From Gemmatimonadota bacterium (lineage in GTDB: Bacteria > Gemmatimonadota > Gemmatimonadetes > Gemmatimonadales > GWC2-71-9): 35,921 bases of DNA. Position 1 is the first letter of the stretch, and each line of letters begins with the position of its first letter. Under the pieces are notes generated by a model that did not search any database, had not been told where the DNA came from, and saw nothing but the letters and a program-made list of their open reading frames with translations. Location: contig QHUU01000077.1 in assembly GCA_003222155.1 (NCBI GenBank), forward strand, positions 1 through 35,921. The letters run 5' to 3'. This document shows positions 8,677-15,922 of this stretch, in pieces. Made by a program: the position numbers and the translations under genes.

Positions 8677-9009
8677 GGTAAGGGCCTTCTGCAGAGGTCG
8701 GGCCGCGGACGCGGCAGCGCGTCGCGAGGCGTGGCAGCTACAGCCAGGGTCGCGAGGGACGGCGGCCCCGGTCGTCGACGCCTTGGGGCACACGCTGGGG
8801 AGCATTTGTCTGTGGCGTCGTCGCTACAGCGGGGTCGTCTGGAGACGCCGGGCATGGGGCGTCCGGGCCCGTCCCCCGGCACGGGCCCACGGCACATGCG
8901 ATGCAAAGGCCGCGGCCCGGAATCGCGCGACTTCTGGACGCCGGGGGGTCGAGGCGCGGCTGGCGTCCGCATCAGCGACGTGCCGGGTGCCGTCGCGGGG
9001 GAAGGGCAC
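8677..9009. other. 333-bp divergent intergenic region
   Basis: This gap separates the starts of the FemAB-like gene (minus) and the flippase (plus). It contains a perfect 8-bp inverted repeat (GGGCCCGT at 8865-8872, ACGGGCCC at 8881-8888) that ends one base before a sigma-54-like element pointing to the flippase. Open frames cross it on both strands but show no recognisable protein sequence. I saw no promoter for the FemAB side. Confidence 0.5.
8890..8904 (+). promoter_or_regulatory. Candidate sigma-54 promoter for the flippase operon
   Basis: CGGCAC, five bases, ATGC followed by A: correct GG-N10-GC spacing and 8 of 10 matches to TGGCAC-N5-TTGC. The start point would be near 8916, giving a leader of about 94 nt before GTG 9010. 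An 8-bp inverted repeat abuts the -24 box on its upstream side and could bind a regulator. Confidence 0.4.
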
Positions 9010-10512
9010 GTGCTCAAGAGCGTCGGGAGCAACTGGTGCGTCACGGTCGTGAACGTCGCGGCAGCCTACGTCCTCACGCCGTTCACGCTTCGTACGCTGG
9101 GCGACGCCGGGTACGGCACGTGGACGTTGATCACGTCGATCTCCGGCTACCTGGCTCTGCTCGTGCTCGGCGTGCCGATGGCGTCCGTCCGCTACTTCGC
9201 GGAACACGTCGCCAAGGGCGACACGCGCGAGCTCAACCGCGCGATCGGGAGCTGCACGGCGCTCTACCTGATTCTGGGAGGGCTGGCACTGTTCATCGGC
9301 GCGGGCCTGTACGCCTTCTTCAACCTGAGCTACGACATCCCCACCACGATTCGGCGCGACGCCGATTGGGCGTTCGCGCTCACTGTCGCCTACGTAGCGG
9401 TCGGGTTCGTGGGAATGCTGCCGGAGGCCGTTCTCTCCGCGCACGACGATTTCGTGCCCCGCAACGTCGCCAAACTGGCGGGGATCGTGCTGCGCGTCGG
9501 TCTCACGTTCGGCCTGCTCACGTGGCGCCCCACCCTGAGCGTGCTGGCGTTCATCCAACTCGCGTGCCTCGCGTTCGACTTCATCCTGTGTGCGTGGCTG
9601 ATTCTCCGCCGCTATCCCGGTACGCGTGTGCGCCTCGCGGACTTCGACTGGCGCCTGGTGCGCAACATCTTCTCCTTCAGTGTGTTCGTGCTCGTGTTGA
9701 ACGCCGGGGCGCGCCTGTCGTTCCAGACGGACTCGCTCGTGATCGCCAAGTTCCAGGATGTGAGCGCGATTCCGTATTTCACAGTCGCCAACAATTTCGT
9801 CATCTACCTGATGGAATTCGTCGTCGCGATTGCCGCCGTCGTCATGCCGGCCGCGACACGATTGAAGACTCAGGGAAGGGCCGCCGAGTTGCGCGAGACG
9901 TTCCTGAAGTGGTCGAAGATCGCTCTCTCGGTAACGTTGATGGCAGGACTGTTTCTGATCGTGCTCGGACCACGCTTCATCGCGTGGTGGATCGAACCGG
10001 AGTACGAGCGACCGGCGGGCCAGGTGCTGCAGATCCTTATGGTGTCGTATCTCGTGTTTCTGCCGGTGCGCGGCGTGGCGCTGCCGATCTTGATGGGGCT
10101 CGGCAAGCCGGGAGTGCCGACGATCGGGTTCCTGATCGCCGGCGTCGTGAACTTGGGCCTGAGCGTGGCGCTCGCACGCCCCTTGGGTCTCGCCGGGGTC
10201 GCCCTGGGCACCGCGATTCCCAACGTGGTGTACTCGGGAGTCGTGCTGGTGCAGGCCTGCCGGGAGTTGCAGACACCGGTCGCGGACTTCCTCCGCTACG
10301 TCGTGCCACGGGCGGTCCTCGGTGCCCTTCCGGTCCTCGGGCTGCTGCTGTGGTTCAAGTTCGGCCTCGATGTGCGCGGGATCGGTGAGCTCACGGGCGC
10401 CGGCGTCGCGATGACGCTGTTGTTCGGTTGGTTGTGGGTGTTCTTCGTATACCGGAACGACCCTTATGTCGACCTGCGCAGCCGCTTGGTCGGCCAGCGA
10501 GGTGGGGCGTGA
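9010..10512 (+). CDS. Oligosaccharide flippase (Wzx-like, MATE/MOP superfamily)
   Basis: 500 aa. GTG 9010 is chosen because GGGGAAGGG lies immediately upstream and because the family typically opens with a sequence like VLKSVGSNW. The protein is hydrophobic throughout, with roughly 12-14 membrane segments, including the typical YVLTPFTLRTLGDAGYGTW motif after helix 1 and a PILMGLGKPG loop late in the protein. Wzx-type flippases move undecaprenyl-diphosphate-linked repeat units across the inner membrane. GTGA overlap couples it to the SGNH hydrolase gene. A Wzy polymerase is not identifiable in the window; the gene cut at position 1 could be one. Confidence 0.88.
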   Translation: MLKSVGSNWCVTVVNVAAAYVLTPFTLRTLGDAGYGTWTLITSISGYLALLVLGVPMASVRYFAEHVAKGDTRELNRAIGSCTALYLILGGLALFIGAGLYAFFNLSYDIPTTIRRDADWAFALTVAYVAVGFVGMLPEAVLSAHDDFVPRNVAKLAGIVLRVGLTFGLLTWRPTLSVLAFIQLACLAFDFILCAWLILRRYPGTRVRLADFDWRLVRNIFSFSVFVLVLNAGARLSFQTDSLVIAKFQDVSAIPYFTVANNFVIYLMEFVVAIAAVVMPAATRLKTQGRAAELRETFLKWSKIALSVTLMAGLFLIVLGPRFIAWWIEPEYERPAGQVLQILMVSYLVFLPVRGVALPILMGLGKPGVPTIGFLIAGVVNLGLSVALARPLGLAGVALGTAIPNVVYSGVVLVQACRELQTPVADFLRYVVPRAVLGALPVLGLLLWFKFGLDVRGIGELTGAGVAMTLLFGWLWVFFVYRNDPYVDLRSRLVGQRGGA

Positions 10513-11702
10513 CCGCGTGGTGGGCGGGGACAGTCGCCGTGCTGGCGGGGGCGCTGGTGAGCGCCGCCGCGGAGCTGGCCGCTCGTTGGTGGATTCGGCG
10601 CCACACGCGCTACCACGTGTGGCCGCCCGGGACACGGCTGGAGCTGCGCTCCGATGGCACCGTATGCCCGCAGCTCGACAGGCTGGTGCGCTTCGACGTC
10701 AACGCGGACGGCGAGCGGGGCCGCGAGGTGCGCCAGGACGAGGCCGGATTGTTTCGGGTGCTCACGGCGGGGGGGAGCTCCGTCGAGTGCTTCGTGCTCA
10801 ACGAGCACGCGAGCTGGCCCGGAGCGGTCGAGCGCATACTGAACGCCCCGGAGCATCTCCGCGCCCTGGGCGCCCGCCGCGTGCACGTGGGAAACATCGG
10901 CCGCTCGGGCGTCTCCTCGCGGCACCTGGACCTGATCCTCGAGCGTGTACTCCCGCAGTACGGCCGGCTCGCGGTCATCGTGATCATGGTCGGCGGCAGT
11001 GACGTATTCCAGTGGTTCGAGGAGGGCGCACCGGCTACGCTCTCGTCGGCGCCCCTGGCGGCCGACGAGGTCTTCGCCGTGCATCCCGAGATGGCGTTCG
11101 GCTGGAAACCGCGTCAGTGGGCCGCGATCGAGTTGGCTCGACGGCTGCGCCGCCGCTGGCTCCGTCCGCTCGAGGTCCGGGAGCGGGCGGGCACGTGGCT
11201 CGTGGCAGCGCGTAAGATGCGGGCCGAGGCGCGCGACGTTCGCACCAGTCTCCCCGATCCCCGCGCGTTGCTGGACAGCTTCGAGCTCCACCTGCGGCGA
11301 CTGCTCCAGCGGGCGCAGGCTCACGCGGACCGGGTGCTCGTGCTGCGCCAGCCCTGGTTCGAGAAGGAGTACACGGCCGAGGAGGCCGCGTGCTTGTGGC
11401 ATGGGGGCATGGGCAAAGCGTGGAAGCAGACCATCACCACCTACTTCTCGCTCGATGTCGTGAACCAGGTCGTGCATCTCCTGGATGCGCGCGCGGCCAG
11501 GGTGGCGGAGGCGCTCGGAATCGAGCATCGCGACCTGCGCAGCGTCCTGGCGCCGAGCCTTGAGTATTACTACGACTACATGCACTACACGCCGGCCGGC
11601 GCCGCCGTGGTGGCACGGGAGGTCGCCGCCGCGCTGCTGCGCCCTCCGGCGACCGGGGCTGCCGAGACCCTCAGTCCGTGCGAGGCGGCTCAGGTTCGCT
11701 GA
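10509..11702 (+). CDS. Membrane-anchored SGNH/GDSL hydrolase-family protein
   Basis: 397 aa from GTG 10509, overlapping the flippase stop as GTGA. An N-terminal hydrophobic helix (about residues 4-24) is a signal anchor. The SGNH blocks are present: LTAGGSSVECF (candidate nucleophile Ser90), GNIGRSGVSS (block II), VIMVGGSDVFQW (block III, where the canonical Asn is replaced by Ser), and YYDYMHYTPAG (D356-x-x-H359). It probably acts outside the inner membrane as an esterase or acyltransferase on an O-acylated polymer. The block III substitution leaves some doubt about classical hydrolase activity. Its last 13 bp overlap the tail of the convergent methyltransferase gene. Confidence 0.8.
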   Translation: MTAWWAGTVAVLAGALVSAAAELAARWWIRRHTRYHVWPPGTRLELRSDGTVCPQLDRLVRFDVNADGERGREVRQDEAGLFRVLTAGGSSVECFVLNEHASWPGAVERILNAPEHLRALGARRVHVGNIGRSGVSSRHLDLILERVLPQYGRLAVIVIMVGGSDVFQWFEEGAPATLSSAPLAADEVFAVHPEMAFGWKPRQWAAIELARRLRRRWLRPLEVRERAGTWLVAARKMRAEARDVRTSLPDPRALLDSFELHLRRLLQRAQAHADRVLVLRQPWFEKEYTAEEAACLWHGGMGKAWKQTITTYFSLDVVNQVVHLLDARAARVAEALGIEHRDLRSVLAPSLEYYYDYMHYTPAGAAVVAREVAAALLRPPATGAAETLSPCEAAQVR

Positions 11703-12403
11703 GCGAGGATGACGGCGTCCGGGCAGAAACGACTGAGAAAGGGAACCCTCGACAGGAGCTCCAGGACGTCGGCCCAGCGTGAATTCAGCACGTCGGGACG
11801 CTCCAGCTTCGCGCGGTAAATCCAAAGGCCGATCCCAAACGCCCGGCGCACGCGGAATCCGGCGTGCCGCAACAGGCGGCGCAGCTTCCAATGGTGCAGG
11901 TCGGCCTGCGCCCGCTCACCGACCAGCCGTCGCAACAGCCGCTGTAGTGCCCAGGGATTTTCGTGATCGTTGAGGAGGAGATACCCGCCAGGCGCCAGAG
12001 AGCGGCGTATCGCCTCGAGTACGCGCGCTCGCAGGCTGTCTTCCGCGTTGCCGAAAAAGCGAAACGCCGTGACCAGCTGCACGGGCGCAATGGGCAGCGG
12101 TGTGTCGATAATGTCCTGGATGAAGAATTGCGTGCGCGGACACTTCGCCCGTGCCTCGGCGACCATCGACGCGGACACGTCAACCGCGAAGCACGCCTCG
12201 GCGACGCCGTCTAAGAGTTGCGTGATACGGCCCGTTCCGCAGGCGAAATCCAAGGTGCGCCGCACGCCCGCCCGCTGGAGCCGCGCCAGGATCGCGACCA
12301 CGATCTCGCGCTCGCGTCGCGCCATGTAGGCGTCGAAGGGATCACGTGCCAAGGCGAGATCGTAGTCCGCGCCCTTCTCCAGATGGGAGTCGCGGTAGCT
12401 CAT
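11690..12403 (-). CDS. Class I SAM-dependent methyltransferase
   Basis: 237 aa from ATG 12403 (MSYRDSHLEKGADYD), which begins at the family's usual N-terminus. LDFACGTGRITQLL is motif I, the SAM-binding glycine loop; the acidic residue after the second strand is in CFAVDVSASM; FFIQDIIDTPLP and LAPGGYLLLNDHEN correspond to motifs II/III and post III. The fold is that of small-molecule methyltransferases (UbiE/Methyltransf_25 type). In this locus it may methylate a sugar hydroxyl or a carboxylate. Convergent and overlapping with the SGNH gene by 13 bp. No clear Shine-Dalgarno before the ATG. Confidence 0.85.
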   Translation of the reverse strand: MSYRDSHLEKGADYDLALARDPFDAYMARREREIVVAILARLQRAGVRRTLDFACGTGRITQLLDGVAEACFAVDVSASMVAEARAKCPRTQFFIQDIIDTPLPIAPVQLVTAFRFFGNAEDSLRARVLEAIRRSLAPGGYLLLNDHENPWALQRLLRRLVGERAQADLHHWKLRRLLRHAGFRVRRAFGIGLWIYRAKLERPDVLNSRWADVLELLSRVPFLSRFCPDAVILAQRT

Positions 12404-12553
12404 AAGGGTACTATCGGGCACGTTGCCGCATGGTACATATTCCGAGCCAGCACGATGTGGGAAAGGATCAGGCGACGCCAGCATGCGTCATCCAGCATGA
12501 TGGCGTGGCGCCCACGCCACACTCGGAGGGATGCCTTGGACGCAGCGGGCGTG

Positions 12554-13447
12554 ATGAGCTCGTGGTCCGACGAGGCGCTCGCGCAGTTGGCCGCGACCGT
12601 ACGGCGCGGCACGCCGTGGCGACAGGCATTGCTCGAAGTCGCGCAACCGTCACGGTCGGGCGAGGGGACGGAGCACCGCACGGAGGACGCCCGTGGGAAC
12701 TGGCTGTGGCTGGTCGATCTGGAGCGGTGGGAGTGCGCGCTGGACGTGCAGGGCGGGATCGGCACAACGACGGCCGCATTGTCACGACACTTCGCCTCCG
12801 TGCATTACCTCGACGCGGCGCGGCCGCTCGTCGAGTTTGCCCGGGCCCGGTTCAGGGAGGACCGGTCGGCGAACGTCGCCTGCGCGCAGGCGGGCGCGAG
12901 CGCACTGCCTTACGGCCCTGCGACGTTCGACTGTGTCGTCTGGGACGGCGCCCTCGGGCGCCGCGTCGCCGGCGTCGCGACGGCCGATCCCCCGGCCGCG
13001 CTGCCGGCGGTGCTGGCCGAGTGTCGCCGCGTGCTTCGGCCGGGCGGCTGTCTGTACGTGGGGATCGCGACGGGCGCGGCGCCGGAGCGCGTCCTAGGCG
13101 CGGGACTGATCCTCTCGGCTCTGATCCGCATGGTGGTCGGTCTGATCCGCGTCGTGCCGTTGTGGGCCTGGCGGCGGCGTGCGACCAGGCGGGTGCGGCG
13201 CTTCGAGCGCCTGGCCGTGGCGCGCGCGGTACCACGTCAGTTGCGTGCCGCCGGGTTCACGCGGGTTCAGGCATACTACATCGATCCCTCGTTTCAGCAG
13301 CCGTGGAACATCATTCCGGCACGGCGCCGCGCGGTGCTGGCGTACGAGGGACTGCAAATCACCAGTGCGGGCCCCCGGCGGTGGCTCGCGTGGCTCTCGC
13401 TGCACCCGGTCCTGTTCGACTGTCACGTGTTCCTCGCCTACGCATGA
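12554..13447 (+). CDS. SAM-dependent methyltransferase-like protein
   Basis: 297 aa if ATG 12554 (MSSWSDEALAQ) is the start; ATGs at 12455, 12497 and 12500 are also in frame, none has a good ribosome site, and the extra Arg/Ser-rich residues look non-coding. The core has CALDVQGGIGTTTAALSRHF (motif I, with an altered glycine loop), HYLDAARPLVEFAR, a FDCVVWDGAL strand, and RRVLRPGGCLYVGIATG. A hydrophobic stretch follows (VLGAGLILSALIRMVVGLI), which may be a membrane-proximal helix. Methyltransferases of this style sit beside kinases or glycosyltransferases in surface-polymer loci. ATGA overlap with the APH-like kinase gene implies joint function. Confidence 0.72.
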   Translation: MSSWSDEALAQLAATVRRGTPWRQALLEVAQPSRSGEGTEHRTEDARGNWLWLVDLERWECALDVQGGIGTTTAALSRHFASVHYLDAARPLVEFARARFREDRSANVACAQAGASALPYGPATFDCVVWDGALGRRVAGVATADPPAALPAVLAECRRVLRPGGCLYVGIATGAAPERVLGAGLILSALIRMVVGLIRVVPLWAWRRRATRRVRRFERLAVARAVPRQLRAAGFTRVQAYYIDPSFQQPWNIIPARRRAVLAYEGLQITSAGPRRWLAWLSLHPVLFDCHVFLAYA

Positions 13448-14496
13448 AGCGCAAGCTCCGCGAGCTCCTGGTCGCGGCGGATCTCGACGGGGATCTGACC
13501 CGGGAGATCCGCGATGACGGCTTCCTGATTCTGGAAAATTACGGAGCCATCCCTCCCGCCGTGCGAAGGAGCGGCTACTACGTGTGGAACCGCGGCTTCA
13601 ACGTCCTGCTGCTCGGGCGGGACGACACTCCACGCTACTTCTGTAAGTGTCGCCCGATCGCCGATGCCAACCTGGAGCGCGAGACCTCGGTGCTGCATGC
13701 GTTGAATCACGATCCGGAGCTGCGCAGCGTCGTGCCGCGGACCAGGGGCGCGCGAGACGGCGAGGTTCAGCTCCAGCTCAGCGAGTTCATGCCGGGTCGG
13801 CCCTACGAGTACACCCTGCCCGGCATGACGGAGCGGGCCTGGGTGGAGTCCATGGCGCAGATCCTCGGCGTGGCGCGCACGGTCTCCACGCGGGCCGCGC
13901 ACCTGCTGCCCGGCCTCCTGACCGAGCCGGCGCCGGTCGTGCTGCGCGTCGCTGCCGCGGATGCCCTCACCGAGCTGGGAGCGGCCGGCGTCGCCGAGGA
14001 CGTGCTGCAGCGCCTCGATCGAGGGCTCGCTCGGGCCGGCTCCGTGCCACCGGTTCTGCAGCACGGCGACCTATGGCCGGCCAACGTCCTTTGGCACGAG
14101 GGGTCGTGGCGGCTCTTGGATTTCGAGATATTCGGGATCGTGCAGATTCCGCTGTACGACGTGTGCCATTTCGTGCGCAACTGCTGGAGCCTGCGGGAGC
14201 CCCATGCCGCAGCTGCGGCCACGTGGGTGGCACGCCTGGCCTCGGACGCTCGGGACGCGGACCTGTGCCGCCGCGCCATTCTGCGTGAGGCGCGCAACCT
14301 GGGACTCGAGCCCGCACAGGCGGCCGGAGTGCTCGCGTATTACGTGGTGGACCTCACCGCCCAACTGATCCGCCGGGGCACGCCGCGGGTTGCGTGGGAC
14401 CCGTTGGTGCGGGAAGTGCGGGCCGCCGCGGACTTGCTTCACGGAGGGGCAACCCTCCATGACGCGGTGTTCGGGCGCGCGTCGGTCCCGGCCTAG
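13444..14496 (+). CDS. Aminoglycoside-phosphotransferase-like kinase (APH fold)
   Basis: 350 aa starting at ATG 13444, which overlaps the methyltransferase stop (ATGA). The catalytic loop LQHGDLWPANVLW (Asp209) and metal-binding LLDFEIFG (Asp226) are those of the APH/choline kinase superfamily. The N-lobe includes FNVLLLGRDD, YFCKCRPI (candidate ATP-binding Lys) and ERETSVLHAL. Enzymes of this fold phosphorylate small molecules such as aminoglycosides, choline, homoserine or sugars. The tight coupling to a methyltransferase in an EPS locus argues against antibiotic resistance and for phosphorylation of a sugar, polyol or lipid precursor, though the substrate is unknown. It converges on the second FemAB gene with a 10-bp gap. 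Confidence 0.8.
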   Translation: MKRKLRELLVAADLDGDLTREIRDDGFLILENYGAIPPAVRRSGYYVWNRGFNVLLLGRDDTPRYFCKCRPIADANLERETSVLHALNHDPELRSVVPRTRGARDGEVQLQLSEFMPGRPYEYTLPGMTERAWVESMAQILGVARTVSTRAAHLLPGLLTEPAPVVLRVAAADALTELGAAGVAEDVLQRLDRGLARAGSVPPVLQHGDLWPANVLWHEGSWRLLDFEIFGIVQIPLYDVCHFVRNCWSLREPHAAAAATWVARLASDARDADLCRRAILREARNLGLEPAQAAGVLAYYVVDLTAQLIRRGTPRVAWDPLVREVRAAADLLHGGATLHDAVFGRASVPA

Positions 14497-14506
14497 AAAG
14501 TTTGGT

Positions 14507-15757
14507 TCACTGTCCCCGCCGCCGGATCCGCAGCCAGCGGGCGAGTCGCACGGCCCCGGGCAGTTTTTTCACCTGCTCGCGCATCCCGTACCGAACCCAG
14601 TAGGCGCAGCGGCCTGCCAGCGAGGGGGCAAAGAGGAGCAGCTCGTAGTGCGGACGGAACCGTCGGGCCCAATCCGCCTTGTAGGTCGCGTTCCCAGCCA
14701 TCAAGTCCAAGGCTTCCATGCCGTGGTCGAGCCCGTAGCGAATCACGCGCGAGGTGAGCACCTGGCCCGGGCCGTACCTAGCGTACGCCTCATCATATGC
14801 CGTCTTGAGCCCGAACATGGTGCGTCCTGAGACGCGCAGCACTTGGGCGGCGATGGGTGAATCGGACAGCGTCAGCATGGGAATCCATATGCCGCCGTCT
14901 GCCGCAGCGCGCTCCACCAGGCGGTCGTAGAACCGCTTCACCTGCGGCCGCTGCGCGACGGCGCTCCCGCTCTGTCCCTTCCACCCCCGGGCTTCCAGTT
15001 GGTAGAACGCTTCCAGCGCCCGCTCCAGCGGGCGCCCGCCACGCGCGATGTCGCAGCGTACGGCACCAAGCTCTCCCAGGCGGCGCTCGCGTCGCCGCAG
15101 GTTCGATTTGAACTTCCGTGTCAAGCCTTCGTCCCACGACGCTGGGGGGTACAGCGGGCGCCAGGGCGTCAAGAAGGTCTCCCGCACCAGCGCGCGCCAG
15201 CCGCGTTCCCGGGCGACGGTAAGGGCCGCGCTGAGCGTGGGCGAGCCTTCCGGGAGGTGCTGGAGGCGAATCACATCCCACCGCGGCGTGGCGCACAGCA
15301 CGTGCCACATCTGCTCCAGGATGTCGCTGCGTCCCTCCGGGGACAGAAAGTCGAATCGGAAGGACTCGTCGTTCGTGAGCGATTGCAGGACTCGAACCGG
15401 GCGTCCGTGCGACTCGACCAGACGCTGCAGCACGGCGAGGCCAACCAGTCGTCCATCGTCCCGGGTCGCAAGCAGCACCGGCTCCACGGGAGCGAACGCC
15501 TCGAGCCAGGACCGCACCCACACCAAGTCGACCAGCGCCGCGCTCGTTGGCCGCTGCGACGCAAGCATGCGCCACCGTGTGTCGTCGTCGCGCGACAGGG
15601 CGGCCAGGCTCGTAAAGGCGGTACACAACTCGCCACCGCTCCGGCATAATGCCGTCGTGGCGGGGGCGTCGCTGTTCGCCGCTCGCAGCCCCGTCGTGGA
15701 CAATCCCTTCCCCGGACGCTCGAGTCGTCGCCCAACCTCTGCAAAAGGCGGACTCAC
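14507..15757 (-). CDS. FemAB/CelD-like GNAT-fold transferase (second copy type)
   Basis: 416 aa from GTG 15757, preceded at about 7 nt by GGGAGA. The Acetyltransf_6-like core is clear: LTRKFKSNLRRRERRLGELG, ALEAFYQLEARGWKG, AAQVLRVSGRTMFGLKTAYDE, YGPGQVLTSRVIRYGLDHGM and DLMAGNATYKADWARRFR. It has the same domain type as 7528-8676 but is clearly diverged, so this is probably an old family expansion rather than a recent duplication. It probably transfers an acyl or aminoacyl group to the polysaccharide or its precursor. Its ribosome site and start lie in one half of a 23-bp tandem duplication that creates a short upstream ORF. Divergent from the alpha-barrel gene. Confidence 0.82.
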   Translation of the reverse strand: MSPPFAEVGRRLERPGKGLSTTGLRAANSDAPATTALCRSGGELCTAFTSLAALSRDDDTRWRMLASQRPTSAALVDLVWVRSWLEAFAPVEPVLLATRDDGRLVGLAVLQRLVESHGRPVRVLQSLTNDESFRFDFLSPEGRSDILEQMWHVLCATPRWDVIRLQHLPEGSPTLSAALTVARERGWRALVRETFLTPWRPLYPPASWDEGLTRKFKSNLRRRERRLGELGAVRCDIARGGRPLERALEAFYQLEARGWKGQSGSAVAQRPQVKRFYDRLVERAAADGGIWIPMLTLSDSPIAAQVLRVSGRTMFGLKTAYDEAYARYGPGQVLTSRVIRYGLDHGMEALDLMAGNATYKADWARRFRPHYELLLFAPSLAGRCAYWVRYGMREQVKKLPGAVRLARWLRIRRRGQ

Positions 15758-15796
15758 CGTGGCTCTCCCGACCGACTCACCGTAGGTCTCCCGACG
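15751..15796. repeat. 23-bp tandem duplication over a translation start
   Basis: Copies at 15751-15773 and 15774-15796 match at 20 of 23 positions. On the minus strand each copy holds a GGGAGA ribosome site and a GTGAGTC start. The lower-coordinate copy is the gene's own start; the other makes the leader ORF. Confidence 0.85.
15754..15780 (-). CDS. Possible 8-codon leader ORF before the FemAB gene
   Basis: The upstream copy of a 23-bp tandem duplication gives a second GGGAGA plus GTG (15780), out of frame with the gene. Reading from it gives eight codons (VSRSGEPR), then TGA at 15756-15754, overlapping the true GTG start as GTGA. The geometry matches translational coupling from a leader peptide. 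Whether ribosomes use it is unknown. Confidence 0.3.
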   Translation of the reverse strand: MSRSGEPR

Positions 15797-15801
15797 TGGC
15801 T

Positions 15802-15813
15802 GGCTCGCGAGCC
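15802..15813. promoter_or_regulatory. 12-bp perfect palindrome, possible activator site
   Basis: GGCTCGCGAGCC is a perfect palindrome lying about 60 bp upstream of the -24 box at 15870. That position suits an enhancer-type or operator site. The binding protein is unknown. Confidence 0.3.
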
Positions 15814-15869
15814 GATTGCTGTAGGGATCGTGCAACAGCGAGAGACAGCCTGCCGCCACACGGCATCAC

Positions 15870-15884
15870 GGGCACAGCCGTTGC
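15870..15884 (+). promoter_or_regulatory. Candidate sigma-54 promoter of the alpha-barrel gene
   Basis: GGGCAC, five bases, TTGC followed by G: correct GG-N10-GC spacing and 9 of 10 consensus matches. The expected start point near 15896 leaves about 27 nt before GTG 15923, with GAGGA at 15908-15912 as ribosome site. Spacing is therefore right for a working promoter. Confidence 0.55.
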
Positions 15885-15922
15885 GCTAATAAGGATGTAC
15901 CCATACTGAGGAACGGCTTGGC

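Noticed and set aside
12416-12429. GG-N10-GC match before the methyltransferase gene at 12554
   Set aside because: Only the GG and GC agree well; the -24 and -12 contexts are poor.
13444-14496. APH-like gene as an antibiotic resistance determinant
   Set aside because: It overlaps a methyltransferase gene in an EPS locus and shows no mobile-element context.
14555-14575. T6 run as a terminator on the plus strand after the APH-like kinase
   Set aside because: It lies inside the FemAB coding sequence (Lys codons) and no good stem precedes it.
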